A stretch of 64,000 bases of DNA, from NCBI GenBank assembly GCA_033964015.1, contig JAWWUD010000109.1, positions 124,001 to 188,000 on the forward strand. Reading direction: 5' to 3'. The stretch comes from Scolanthus callimorphus. Its lineage: Eukaryota > Cnidaria > Anthozoa > Actiniaria > Edwardsiidae. The notes beneath the pieces are model-generated. The model was given only the letters and a program-made list of their open reading frames with translations. It made no database searches and was not told the DNA's origin. Position 1 is the first letter of the stretch. Each line of letters starts with the position of its first letter. This document shows positions 25,578 to 37,050 of this stretch, piece after piece. Both the position numbers and the translations under genes were made by a program.

Positions 25578-25886
25578 GTTTTTCTTCTCAGAAAGAAAAT
25601 ACGTTTTCAAACATGTCATAACGCGTTGCTAATGTCTCAATGCTTTCGCTTAACTAAGCTTTGTGCATGCGGTTTTCTATCAGCAAGTGGCCTCATTTAC
25701 TAAAGAATGCTTGCGTTACTGAAATAGCAAAACCAAAGACCAAATTAAACATAAACAAGGTTCATGAAAAACTAATTTGAGAGGAAACAGGTGGGGGTAG
25801 CATCCATCTCCCTGTCCCTAATAAAGCCTCCAGTATGTGCTTGAACCGATTCATTGAGAACAATCCCTCTTCGTGGAAGGTCCACT

Positions 25887-28800
25887 ATGAACTCTTTGGC
25901 CCTGGCATTAACTATTTTGCTTCGCCGAGTCATTTTCGTATCCGCGCATTCCCCCTGCGTGTCTTTGCCTTTAACAAAATACCATTTCTATTTCATGAAT
26001 CATGTCTACGATTTCCAGAAACTTCCCGATCTGTACCATTGCCTGAAAGCCTGTTCCAAAGACGTTCGTTGCTTCAGCGTTAACTTTTGCTTGTTAACAA
26101 ACACTTGCGAGCTGAACAATGCGAGCACGACAATTTACCCACAAAAACTTACTCCAAGACAAGGGTATGTGCATGGGTACAATCACAAGGTGAGGATTGT
26201 GGAAAAAACGTTTTGTGATTTGTGTGTGTGCTAACATGTTAACATGGTTTTTCGGAAGCTGACCGTCAACATTTTAAAACCTGTCAAACCTGCCTCCAGT
26301 TTTGTGTATTAATATTGTATGGCTTGACAAAATTTCCTGTCATCTGATTGGCTGGCGCACGGCCTGTATTTTGCGTATAACCCGAGGGCTTTATTTTTTC
26401 CGTATTTAGCTCCGTGTTCCTGATGAAGATTGTTTTGCGTTTTGCGCATCTTGTAAGCTCTTATTATTACATGGCTAAATGAGCCATATAATAAGCGAAT
26501 TATTAACCTCACTTGCTCGGTCTGTACGGGAAATATCAGACTTCTGTCTTTTTGTACAGACCTGGCTATCGCTCAGTCCGTCCTGCAAGACCTCGGTCTG
26601 ATACTTCCCGTACAGATCTCGCGCTTGGTTAATGATCTCTTATTATTACCTTGCATTAGACGCCGCACTCACTGCGAAAAGAAAGCAAGACTTCCGTCGC
26701 GCGCGCCCAAAAAGGCGGGAATTTCGGCGAAATAGCCGAGCCAATTATTAGAGACATGATTCCTGATTCCAGTAAAGAAGTGTTTTAGGTCGTTCTGTTT
26801 TGTTTACCTACAGCGAAGGAGATCTTGTGCCGACATCAAACGCCTTTACACTGATACGACTAGCGGTTACTACCTAGTTGAGGTCGGGCAGGCCATGCGG
26901 CAGGTTTACTGTGACATGGAGAGTTTTGGCAAGTACAAAACAATATTATTTGTACACTATTGCATTGAATTCCTGACAGACGTTTTCAACTTTCCTAAAA
27001 GATCCGACAGAAAAAAAACATTAACAAGGGAAACAGTACCAAGTCCATAAGTTTCACAACTCTCAGTTTTCTAAACTCTCGATATCAAGTACTCGGCACA
27101 TAACAGACCTGTTCCTCAGAAAACCTGTTTCTCTCGCTCCCTTTCGCTGCTATCTGGTAAAAAAGACGATAAAGCTTTTTGCCGCAAGTTTATATTGGCT
27201 TTTGAGCTCGAATTGTAGTTATGTTTTGCTAGTTGTTTGCCTAGTTGTGCGCCCGTCGAATGGGTTGCGCGGTATATTTTCTAGTCTGGTCGCCTGGCGT
27301 GGCAGCTATTTGAGGGCCTTCCCTGATTGGTTGATTTCATTCTCGTACTCAGAGCTCCCCGGCTCGTCTGCTCACAGGGGAGGCTCTGAGGGCCGTCGCT
27401 GATTGGCTAATTTTGAGAGTTGGAGCATGCGCTGGAAGGTCTTTCTCACAGCGGCTCTGTAATAAATCTCGCGCATGCGTCCAGTGGCTGTCACCAAAGC
27501 CTCCCGCGCGAGGTTACGACAGGGTCCTGAAGGGGGGTCCCAATCCCGTTTCCCGGCCGTTTTTTTTCGCAAAATCCCGTTCCCATTAGGTAAAATCCCG
27601 TTCCCGGTAGGACCAATCGGTAAAATCCCGGCGCACGAAAACTGTGATGTTACAATTGAGATTCCTGCTTTTATCGGTACTATTTCTTGCTCCTGTAGGT
27701 TTGTTCATGCACGCCGCAAATGACGAAATTGTTATTATTGCAAACAAATGACGAATTGCTATGCTTGTAATGTCGATTTCTCTCCAACATAGTGATTGTC
27801 CGCCAGGCCTATCACCATAAAGGCTTTTCGTGATCCCCCTATTTGAACTAATGGGATATATTTTACAGGAATTTCTCTTTTGTTGCGCGTGAAGCGCGCC
27901 CTGTTTTAATTGATAAACGAATTTCATCAAGCCTCAGAAAAAAGGTAGATGAACATTGCATTTTTTTGTGTGTAGCAAATAAAGCCTGTAGTTTGTATTC
28001 TTCGTGCACGACGCAAATGACGAAATCGTCATATTTGCCGCCCTACTGATGAATTTCTATGTTCGTAACGTCGATCTCACGCTTACGGGCTTGTTTCGAA
28101 CATAGTAATTGCCTGCCAGGCCGATCACTGGAGGGCTTTTCGCGAGGAGTTTGTTTTTCCTCGGCAAGATACAAATGTTCTTGTAACGGGCATTCCACTT
28201 TAAACGGCACGAGCATATTGCCTTCGTTTGCGGGAGATCTCAAACGCAATATTACATGTTTCTTCCTTATGCGAAATTTTTAACGTATTGAAAGAAGAGA
28301 ACTACAAAAATGCAAATGATATAGAAATTGCTGGAATAACTCCGCAGGAAATTTCTTGTGATCCCCTCTTCCAGGGCTTCAGGTTTCGAGAGTTCCCCCC
28401 TTTCGCTCGCCCCAAAATGATATGATCCTCTCTCCGTATGATATCTCGTCCTCAATTTTGATACAAGAGATATATCATACGATTCTATTCAAAAAGTGGT
28501 TCCGCCGTTTTGAAAATGCCTAATGCCAAGTTATCAAACCGTTGACCAAAACCTCGCAGATTCCGAGGGACCAAAAAAGCAAAACGAGGGTCTTAATTTA
28601 AAAGGGGCGAGAAGTGTAATTCTATTTAACAATTAGACCTCGAGCCCGAAAGGGCTACGGGCCAATAGACCACGAGGCCGAATGGGCTATTGACTCAACC
28701 CGTGGCCCTTGAGGGCGAGAGGTCTAATTGTTTTAGTATCACCCAACTAGTTGGACAAAAGAAGTGAAAAATTGTGTTAAAAATCACCAGAAACCTCGAC

Positions 28801-31800
28801 AAAACGAGTAGCGGTCGCCATTGTTTTCATGTTCAAAATCGGCGCTTTTGCTACTAGAGGTCTATAAATAATAGTTCCCTAGTAGCGTAGCCAATCAGAA
28901 TGCAGCATTGGCAATAGTTCACTAGTTGGGTGATACTAATTTCAGATAGCCTGCTGTTAGGATACTCTAAACAGTCTTTAAATGCGAAAAATGGTATAAA
29001 TCGACGACTTTTTATTAGGATACACAGAATATACAAGGAGAGATTTGAAAAATCTCGTTCCCGTTGAAGCATCTTGATTCCCATTCCCGGTAGACAAATC
29101 CCGTTCCCGGTAACCCAAATCCCGTTTTCCCGGCCTAAAAAAAGGCGAATCCCGGCTCCCGTTTTACCCCTTCAGGACCCTGTTACGAGCCGGGGAGCTC
29201 TGGGGTGCTTACCATTGGTCAAGGAAAACCGGTTGGTTGATCCTCGTCCAATGGTTCAGAACATTTCGGTTGGGATGAAATACCGAGCGGAATGGCGCTT
29301 ACCATTCGCTTATTCGCATTTCGGTTCGGATCGGCTGCCTTATTTGGTCATAAAACCGGTTGGAGTGCCAATGGTACAAACCATTCCGATCGGTTCGTTC
29401 CAACTGGAATGGCGAGACAACCTCTGAAGCTGAACCACTCGTACCAACCGGAATGACCGAAACACCGACTGTACCACTGGAATCCCAACCGAAATTACCG
29501 GTTTTTCGTGACCAATGGTAAGCACCCCCTGGGTTCGAGAATGGGCAACCTCGTTCCCAGGGTCTTCTCGGTCGTTTTTCAAAATGGCATTTCGCCGACG
29601 TTGCAAAACTTCCTTATTAGAAATTCCCCCTTACCTTATTTGGAAGGTCTGTAAGTACTTTTCCTCATATTTTAGCGAAAAAAAGCAGGAAAATTGACCA
29701 ATACTTGCAGATACTCGAGAACAAGAGAAAATTATATATCATTTTCTCTTGTCGAGAAACATCCTTCTCTTGGTCGCCATTTTGTTTTTACCCCCCGCCG
29801 AGGGGCCTGAGTCACGTTTTGAACACCACAGGCAACCCGCGCGGAATTGCCATAAAAACGACAGCACTTTCTTGAGTTCAGAGAAGACCCTGGGGGAGGC
29901 TGAGTCACATGACCGCTTCGAAACAAATGAGAACCTCGTTCTCATGTCCTCAAACAGTGGTCATGTGACTCAGCCTCCCACAGCTCTGAGCTAACCGCCA
30001 TTTTGAAAAACGACCGAGAAGACCCTGGGGACGAGGTTGGAGAATGGGTTGATTCAATCTCGTACCCAGAGCCCGTCATCTTTTGGCCAGCGGCAAGATT
30101 CAGGGCTCTGGGGGAATCGATTTTTTTAAAACCCAGATTCTGGGTTTCCGGTTTGATTGTTGTATGAAAGTTCGTTACGTTTTTGACCTACCACGCATGC
30201 TCACAAATCGGATTCCCCCAGGGCCTTGAATCTTGCCGCTGGCCAAAAGATGACGGGCTCTGGGTACGAGGTTGGGGTTGATTTTTAACGTTGAGGCATG
30301 CGCAAAAACGAAAATGCTACTTATTGATTTCTTCTGCACGCTTCGTTTTTCAGGCGGAGGATGGACACTTGTGGTCTCGATCAATGGCTCCAGTCGTGAA
30401 CACTTAGCCGAAGAGGAGAAGAATTGTCTCAATTTAAACCTTTGTGTATTTTTACCCGAGGCAAACTTCTCTGCGCAAAAACTCGCAGATCGAGACATAC
30501 ACGCACTTGCTCATGAAAAAGGTAAACTGTGTCTGATAAAAAATATTTGTATCTAAGATTGCGACCAGCTGATTTTCAAAGCTGCCAAAACGATTTTCCT
30601 GGGCCCAGTTCCTGAAAGGATGGATAAAGTTATACACGGATAAAAGCTCTCTGTTGTATAGGATTTGTTCTAGATTTATCTGTTGGATAAGCGTTTATCT
30701 GATGATACTTAGCTGACATTCTAGGCCCCTGGTGACTAATCATCAGTCCAACTTTAGGACTAAGGGACCAGTCATTATATTTACTCCTATAGGTTTTATT
30801 CAGAATCGGCCGGTGTGAATTACTTTGCGATTGGTTTCACTACAGTCATATGAAATCCGCTCTATTGCCCTAATCCATCTATCATTATCTAAAGTACAAC
30901 TGAAATTAAATGACCCGCACTGAGAAAAAAGCCCCCCCCCCTCAAAAGTTTAATGGTCGGCCCCTAAACACTCATTATCTTTAGGTACTTTTAGAGTGGA
31001 CGTCAGAAGTGGAAATCCCTCCAACTACACCGTTTTCTACAAAGTACGTTATTCTAGTATTGTTACCAGTAGACGAGTAGAAACCATTCGCAGCATGCTG
31101 TCACGATAGTGGGATTCTGATTGGCTCCCCCCTACTCACTATCACACATTACTGGTAGAAACCAACATTCTATCGTGCGAATCATGCAATTTGATTGGCT
31201 CCGCTACTCACTATCGACCACGTAATAGATAGGTGACTAGCAAAAGAGCTAGCTTAAAGGCCCGTTCACACGGCGCGATCTTAGCTGCGATTTGAGGTGC
31301 GATTTTTGCGGCCATCGTCGACGTCATATAGCGCGGTGTGAACGGCTGGCGATTTGTCTGTACGACATTTTGTCAGTTTGATGGCCGATTTGAAGAAATC
31401 GCAACCCGCGTCGCAGTGGAATTATAACATGTTCAAAACGCCTGCAACGTCGCGGCGACATCGCAAGTGAAATCGCAATAAGATCGCCGTGCGACGTCGC
31501 GGCTCGTAGAAAACTTATGGGAGCGAATTCCAAGTTGTCTCAACCAATCAGGACTCGCGTAGCTTATTTTATTTTTCATTCTACTAGATTCCAAGTGGAG
31601 CATCGCATTTTAATTCCTCATGTCATGGACTAAGGTATAATATCGCCTGGGTTCCCTGCTTATTCTATATAATTATATTCAAAGCTTCAGGAGGCTAGAC
31701 TTCCGCTAAGAAAATAGCACGAAAAAGGTGATATCACCTTTTTGAGTGCTATACAGTAAAACCCCGCATAAAAGAACTAGTGGATTAAGAACACTCAGGC

Positions 31801-34800
31801 TTTTCGATTTGGTCAAAAATGTACCTCATACATAAGAACATGTGCAGCCTGAAAAATGAGAATTGTTCTTGTATACAAAAATAGCTGCCAGTTAGATTCG
31901 AGTACAGTAAACTACAGTGGTACCAAGTAAATCAATATAATGTGCTATGATTGCACACAGAGTTCTACAGCAGGTACTTTATGGGGATTTCCAGGGTACA
32001 TTAAGCAATTGTTTTTGAACTTGACAAATTGTTGCTACTAAATAATTACCTTCCGGTCAATTACATTCAATCTGTATTTGACTGTTGGTAGCGTATGCAG
32101 TATTTAATGTACAAGAACAAAATCAACCTGAAACCTCAAAACACCTGTTCTTTTATGCGGGGTTTTACTATATTCGGCTGAATCTTCCGAATGAAGACTT
32201 TGAATATACTTGAATCGTATGATATCTCGTCCTCAATTTACACAAAAACGAAATCTCATATAGGATTCTAACAATAATCTCTTTGTTTTGTTTTATCTAT
32301 AAAGCTGCCCTCGCATCATAATCTCTCATTCGTATCCCTACCCCTGGGAGTCAAACTGTAAAGGGACTGGGATCGGATATCAGATTTACAATGGTCCACA
32401 GTGGTACGTGATGTAATAGGCAGGCAGGCAGATAACTCGCATTCTCGTACCCAGAGCTCCCGGCTCGTCACCTCATGGGGGAGGCTCTGGTGACATCCAC
32501 CGACGCATGCGTAACAGAAAATGGTGGTTTTATGCCTCACAATTACCTTTAGAGCGTTCAAGTCGAAAGCATCGGTTGCCAACAGACGACAAGGAAACGA
32601 ATGCCAGTGGTATTTTGACAGATACGTTTTTATAAAGCGAGATAAAGCTACTTTTATGTACGCGTGCGCGCCATTTTAGCCAGTCAGCGAAGGCCTACAA
32701 ATGGATGTCACCAGAGCCTCCCCTGCGAGACACAAGCCGGGGAGCTCTGGGTTCGAGAATGGTTAACTCGGGACAGAGAGAGATTGTATAGAAATTTGTC
32801 TCGGGCCGAGATACGTACCCTACCCCCGAGTTTTCTCGCCTCATGTGAACAGGCCCTACTAAGAGTAACGAGATAACCAAATGGACTAGACTGCAGAAAG
32901 ACAGCCGGAATTTTAAACAGACAGAGATAGACACAATTTTAGACAGACAGAAAGACACAATATCAAATTATTAGGGGAGAGGTCAAAACATCCGTACTTC
33001 TGTGGGTGCCCAATTTGGGGGGGTGGGGTAGGTGCCGGAGCCACCTACCTCTCAGAGCTGAATTTTAGAGCAAGTATCTCCTTAAATAAAAAAGATATTA
33101 AAAAGGTGTATGCTCCAACGCTTTTCTCTCAGCGAGAGGAGTCCATATGTGCAATAAAATCAGGTACCCCTAGATCATGCTCTGAGAAAATTACGTCTGA
33201 GAAAGGGGTATTGGGTACCTAAGTGGGTAGTCCAGTCCCTGAACTCTCCTTTGTTGCTCCGTTGTTTCCTGTGGTCGCCGAAAGGAGAGTCCAGAAACCT
33301 TTAGATGCGCATGCGCTAGATCTGACCAAGAACTTAGGTTTTTTCGTTAGTGCGCATGATCCAAATACCGCTGTCGGAGATTGATTGTTGAATTTTCGCG
33401 GTTACGGTCACAAGGGCGTCCTATCTTGATGGGCAAAATTCATGTAGCCAACAATCAATCTCCGACAGCGGTATTTGGATCATGCGCACTAACGAAAAAA
33501 CCCAAGTTCTTGGTCAGATCTAGCGCATGCGCATCCAAAGGTTTCTGGACTCTCCTTTCGGCGACCACAGGAAACAACGGAGCCGCGAAGGAGAGTTCAG
33601 GGACTGGACTACTAAGTGGGTAGATGCCGGTACCCACTACCTCCCCTGAACAAATTGGGCACCATTCGAGTACAAGTGTTTTGACCTCTTCCCTTACCAT
33701 CAGTGATTGACTTGATTCTTTTCAATTCTTTGGTTTGCAGTTTTTGATAGCCACGATAATTACGAGTGCAATAATGGGACGGTATGGCGTTCGACAGAAT
33801 ATGGTAAGAAGGAAAGCTTCAAGCCTTTATTTAAGATCCACGGGTCAAGTGGCGTAGTGCGCTCAAAATCGCCTTACTATACGAAAAAAATGCATCGTAT
33901 CTTGTTCTTGAAATAGTGCAAGTCACTTGCTGCTATAGCACTGTTCACGCTGACGTCATCCATTGTTATTAATGTGCCAACCAGAGTTCGATTGGTTCAC
34001 AGAACAAAGGGCGCTATTGAATCTACGGTTGGCACATTAGCATTAGAATGGCAGTGTTGATAAACAGTGAATAGCGCTATAGACATCCTCGGCTTGGGCG
34101 TAATGTTTCCCATTTCAGATCACGTGTCCGATTCCCATGAGTATTCTCTCTTTTCTTTTTCTGCTACGCACAGAAGGATATATGAATATGGAAGCATTCC
34201 AAACAAAGAGAGAATACTCATAGGAATGACACGTGATCTGAAATGGGCAAAACATTACGCCCGAGCCGAGCAGGTCTATATCAGAAAAGATTGCACCTCC
34301 ACAACTGTCTAATGTAGCCCGCGATGCATCATGGGAGCAAATAGGTATCCCAAAAAAGAATCATGGACACAATTGTTTTAGGATAAACAGCCATACTTTC
34401 ATCCCGGGACTCGGGAGGGGGGGAACTCCCCTACTTTTGGGGCAGGGTTGCTTGTCGGAAACTTTCGATTTGACCCCTAAAAGGTACCAAAAGGACGTGG
34501 CTTAGTTGATTTTCACCCCTAAAAGGTACCAACAAATATGATATTGATAAAACTGCATTGTTGCTTGATTTGCTAAAATGGACTGACCCTAAGCCAGGGA
34601 TGTCAACCTCAGAACTTCAAAAATTTGGAGACTGCCTTGAAATGGTGAATCCTGAAATTCTCCCTGGAGAAATACAGAAAATGTATGGCAGTCGTCTTGA
34701 ATTTTTCCCGGGAGACGAAGTGAAAATCAAAAGAGACTCCCGGCACAACCGGGAGAGTAGATCTCTTGTTGGGTACAATTTCCACAGGGGTCGTGCAGGA

Positions 34801-35621
34801 GGGGTAGTGCTTCCTCAATAAGTGGGGGTCTATTTTTGGAACAGCCCGGTCCATGCCGGTCCATGCCTAAGAGGTACCTATCTAGAAAGAAATGCATTGG
34901 AATTTTACCCCCTAAAAGGTATCAGAGGCCTGATTTTAAACCCTAAAAGGTACGACGAGCACCCCCGCCCAAAAAATAGGGGAATCCCCTCCGGACATGC
35001 ATTTTCTTCTATATTTCTTATTGTAATGTGTATTGTTAAGAGGGAGGGAGCACTGTTATTAGCGTTGGAGTTGTAGCGAAAAATCATAAGCGATATGTAA
35101 AGGCCCGTTAACACATTTTTCTCAAAAATCACTAATGTAAAGTAAGTGCAACTCGGCCCTACCGACCACAATTTTTATCGCGTGATGTCGCGGACTTTTC
35201 GAAACTCTTTGCAACTTGATGCGATTTGAAGAAAAGAGAGCACAGACATCGCACCGGATTTGCATCTCATTTACACTAGGTTTGAATTGCAAATCGCCGC
35301 GACAAATGCAGCAAAAATCGCAAGCGGTGTAAACAAGCCTTATACCCTGGAATACTACATATTTGTGGTGTCTGTCCGTGGACCGCCAAGAAAACGAGTG
35401 TTTGCCACCTTTGAAGCGTTTACCGCCAAAGCTAGTTATCCTTGAAAATGTTCTCAAACATCCTGGAAAAGTCCTTGAAATTCCAGGAATTTTGTCTTAA
35501 CAATAGACGAACCCTGTCATATGTTTCACATTTTCATGTTTCAGAAGAGAAGCGCGTACAGTATGGCTACACTAGTTTGGGGATTTGGCCTGACAGGCAG
35601 GGTTTGCTGTTTGTAAAGTAG
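25887..35621 (+). CDS. Secreted PAN/apple plus short fibrinogen-like protein, 6 exons
   Basis: Exons 25887-26189, 26814-26928, 30354-30521, 30985-31047, 33741-33803 and 35545-35621 join to 263 codons including TAG. Residues 1 to about 22 look like a signal peptide. About 30-101 form a PAN/apple-like domain with CLKACSKDVRC and TCELNN cysteines. RRRSCADIKRLY opens a fibrinogen-C-like part containing QVYCDMESFGGGWTLVVS, the classic N-terminal fibrinogen motif, followed by TFRVDVRSGNPSNYTVFY. The C-terminus (LGIWPDRQGLLFVK) is short, so a full fibrinogen domain is not made. Intron 2 starts with GC (TTTG then GCAAGT), which alone keeps the GGGW motif in frame. The 31047 donor (GTTATT) is weak and chosen by phase. 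A role in extracellular recognition is inference. Confidence 0.75.
26505..26635. repeat. Imperfect inverted repeat in intron 1
   Basis: CTCGGTCTGTACGGGAAATA near 26516 is roughly inverted at 26600-26632 (TTCCCGTACAGATCTCGCGC). Probably an old MITE. Confidence 0.5.
27520..29182. mobile_element. 1.66-kb DNA transposon remnant with subterminal repeats
   Basis: Ends CAGGGTCCTGAAGGGG and CCCCTTCAGGACCCTG are inverted and flanked by direct TTACGA (27514-27519 and 29183-29188). Several AATCCCGTTCCCGGTA-type motifs lie just inside both ends. The body holds two related blocks of about 150 bp (27700-27850 and 28005-28155: GACGCAAATGACGAAAT, GCCAGGCC) and a palindrome near 28636-28730. No transposase frame survives. 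Confidence 0.8.
29203..29528. mobile_element. MITE inserted in the right end of another MITE
   Basis: GGTGCTTACCATTGGTCA at the left and TGACCAATGGTAAGCACC at the right. Short direct CTGG flanks on both sides. The interior has repeated AACCGGTTGG-like words. Non-coding. Confidence 0.75.
29547..30038. mobile_element. MITE with ends of about 40 bp
   Basis: Left end ACCTCGTTCCCAGGGTCTTC continues through GTTTTTCAAAATGGC; the right end (about 29997-30037) is its inverse. The middle contains a second inverted pair around GAGGCTGAGTCACATGACC (about 29895-29980). Confidence 0.7.
30057..30272. mobile_element. MITE, CTCGTACCCAGAGCC family
   Basis: CTCGTACCCAGAGCCCGTCA is inverted at the right end (TGACGGGCTCTGGGTACGAG). 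The ends match over about 60 bp. It lies 80 bp before the exon at 30354. Confidence 0.75.
31257..31530. repeat. GC-rich repeat with GGCCCGTTCACACGGCGCG
   Basis: Contains many CGCGATTT/GCGATTT words. Related wording is seen near 35100-35340 and 55850-56060 (GTTTACAC, GCGATTTTT), so it seems a dispersed, eroded repeat. No coding signal. Confidence 0.45.
31754..32170. mobile_element. Tc1/mariner-like MITE, CAGTAAAACCCCGCAT family
   Basis: CAGTAAAACCCCGCATAAAA at the left, inverted at the right, flanked by TA. The internal words CAGGCTG and GTTCTTGTATA are shared with 35801-36246. Confidence 0.85.
32440..32763. mobile_element. Intact MITE of the CTCGTACCCAGAGCTCC family
   Basis: Ends CATTCTCGTACCCAGAGCTC and GAGCTCTGGGTTCGAGAATG are inverted. 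A direct TAACTCG lies on both sides (32433-32439 and 32764-32770). It is the undisturbed relative of 27339-29541. Confidence 0.75.
32976..33697. mobile_element. MITE carrying a nested Mutator-like MITE
   Basis: Outer inverted ends GAGGTCAAAACATCCGTACT and the inverse near 33654-33697, with GGTGCCCAATTTG inside each end. The element 33228-33611 is inserted within it. Confidence 0.7.
33228..33611. mobile_element. Mutator-like MITE with long inverted ends and 9-bp target duplication
   Basis: TAGTCCAGTCCCTGAACTCT at the left is inverted at the right end, and pairing continues for about 150 bp per arm. A direct CTAAGTGGG flanks it at 33219-33227 and 33612-33620. A 9-bp duplication with long ends is typical of Mutator-like elements. 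Confidence 0.85.
34078..34280. mobile_element. Palindromic MITE, TATAGAC ends
   Basis: TATAGACATCCTCGGCTTGG and the inverse around 34251-34280. Arms contain GATCACGTGTC and GAGAGAATACTCAT. A smaller inverted pair AATGTGCCAACC / GGTTGGCACATT lies just to the left (33971-34038). Confidence 0.75.
34400..34990. mobile_element. CCCTAAAAGGTACC repeat element
   Basis: At least four copies of CCCTAAAAGGTA(C/T) in mirrored arrangement near both ends and inverted GGGGAACTCCCC / GGGGAATCCCC words. The open frame 34558-34821 inside has no recognisable domain. Confidence 0.55.
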
Positions 35622-35800
35622 ATGAACCTGAGCAATGTTTCAAATACAAGGTACTGAAGGTGCTGATAGTCAAATGGGGCCTGGCCCTGTCATCAGTCCT
35701 GCCTGTATTGTGCATTTTTCCACTGTTACTTGTAATTTACTGGTTTTAGTGTGGTAAATCAAATTATACTAAGCTAAACATTCGGGGTATCCTGGGGTAT

Positions 35801-36246
35801 CAGTAAAAACCCGCATAAAAGAACAGGTGTTTTGGAGAATCAGGCTGATTTTGTTCTTGTATATTGGGTGTTTTCTGCAAAATCAGCCTGAAAATGTTCT
35901 TAAGGTGTTCTTAAAGTTGTTTCTTAACATCAAATACTGCATACACTAGAAAGGTGACAGTCATTTAGTAACAACAATTAGTCAAGTCTAAAAGACAATT
36001 GCTAAATTACCCTGGAATTCCTGCTGTAGAACTGTGTATGCATGGTCTAGCACATCATATTGATCTCCTGGGTACTCTACCACAAAGTGGGTTACTGTAC
36101 TCGAATCTAACTGGCAGCAATTTTGTTATACAAGAACAATTTTCATTTTTCAGGCTGCATGTGTTCTTATGTATAAGGTACCTTTTTGACCAAATTTCAG
36201 CCTGAGTGTTCTTAAACCACATGTTCTTTTATGCGGGTTTTTACTG
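35801..36246. mobile_element. Tc1/mariner-like MITE, CAGTAAAAACCCGCAT family
   Basis: CAGTAAAAACCCGCATAAAA at the left, inverse at the right followed by TA. Shares internal sequence with 31754-32170 in inverted order. It lies just beyond the terminal exon of the PAN/fibrinogen-like gene. Confidence 0.85.
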
Positions 36247-36897
36247 TATATCATCCAACGTTCGTTATAATCCAGGCCCCTTTTGGCTGCGCGGCCCTTG
36301 TCGGTTAGCGACATCATGGATTATAGACGCCTCAGGGAACGAGGTTAATCCAACCTCATCTAATATGAATCACTCGTTGGAGTTCGATGAGCCTGCTGTT
36401 TACACGAGGTGGTAAGCGGGCTTACCGAGTAGGCTCGCCTAATCCCTTATTTCCTATTTTTTTACATGAAAAAATGGGTTGGCCCGCTTACCGAGATCTC
36501 GGTTCGAGCAGCCGGAATCGCGGCAAATGGGCTATACTAGCCCTTTTCCCTATGTAAAAGCGCCATCCAGAGCTTGCCGGGATGAAATTGTCTCTCTACA
36601 ATTGCGAAGTACAAAACCGCCAATATGCGTATCGACGGCTCACGTATAGTTTACTAAAATTTCGCGCCAACCCGCTGAACGTTCACGTGACAGGCGGGCT
36701 GATATTCCCCACTAAACGTAAAGAAACTCATCCCGGTAAGTGGACTGTGACCGCCTTATGTAAACAGGCTCTTAGTTTATTGGCTCACGAAGTCAAACTG
36801 AACGTTAGTGTTGATTAATTTCAGGGATTAGGTACAGGGATAGAGGCAGATATTGGGTGATTTTATAGCGGAAAACCCCGGCCCGACGTTTAAAACG
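36247..36897. other. Repeat-rich spacer, no gene seen
   Basis: Includes an inverted GCGGGCTTACCGAG / GGCCCGCTTACCGAG arrangement at 36415-36500 and a piece (36850-36885, TATTGGGTGATTTTATAGCG) resembling the ends of the MITE at 55508-55732. Confidence 0.5.
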
Positions 36898-37050
36898 CGC
36901 CTACGCCAAACATCTCGAAACATCGCGCCGTTCCAAGGCCAAAAGAATAGAAAGTTTTCTAGTATGAAGTCTAATGAAGCGACATCCTTTGAAAAAGGAA
37001 AGGTTCGACAGAAGAACAGCGACTGAAGTTCGGCGTTTGCCGTAGGCCTT
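36898..37050 (-). mobile_element. PIF/Harbinger-like MITE, diverged copy
   Basis: Inverted relative of 37864-38014: CGGCGTTTGCCGTAGGCC near its right end, GTTCGACAGAAGAACAGCG inside. The left end is eroded. Confidence 0.6.

Larger units (their letters stand above)
27339..29541. mobile_element. MITE (TCTCGTACYCAGAGCTCC family) split by two nested insertions
   Basis: Left end TCTCGTACTCAGAGCTCCCC. The right end is the inverse, interrupted: CCGGGGAGCTCTGG up to about 29202 and GTTCGAGAATG from about 29532. An uninterrupted relative at 32440-32763 shows the ancestral form. Insertions are 27520-29182 and 29203-29528. Confidence 0.75.

Noticed and set aside
34558..34821. 87-codon frame with charged composition
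   Set aside because: It lies wholly within the CCCTAAAAGGTACC repeat element and has no recognisable domain.
36480..36530. Possible tRNA B-box-like word GGTTCGAGCAGCC
   Set aside because: No matching A box or cloverleaf could be drawn around it.
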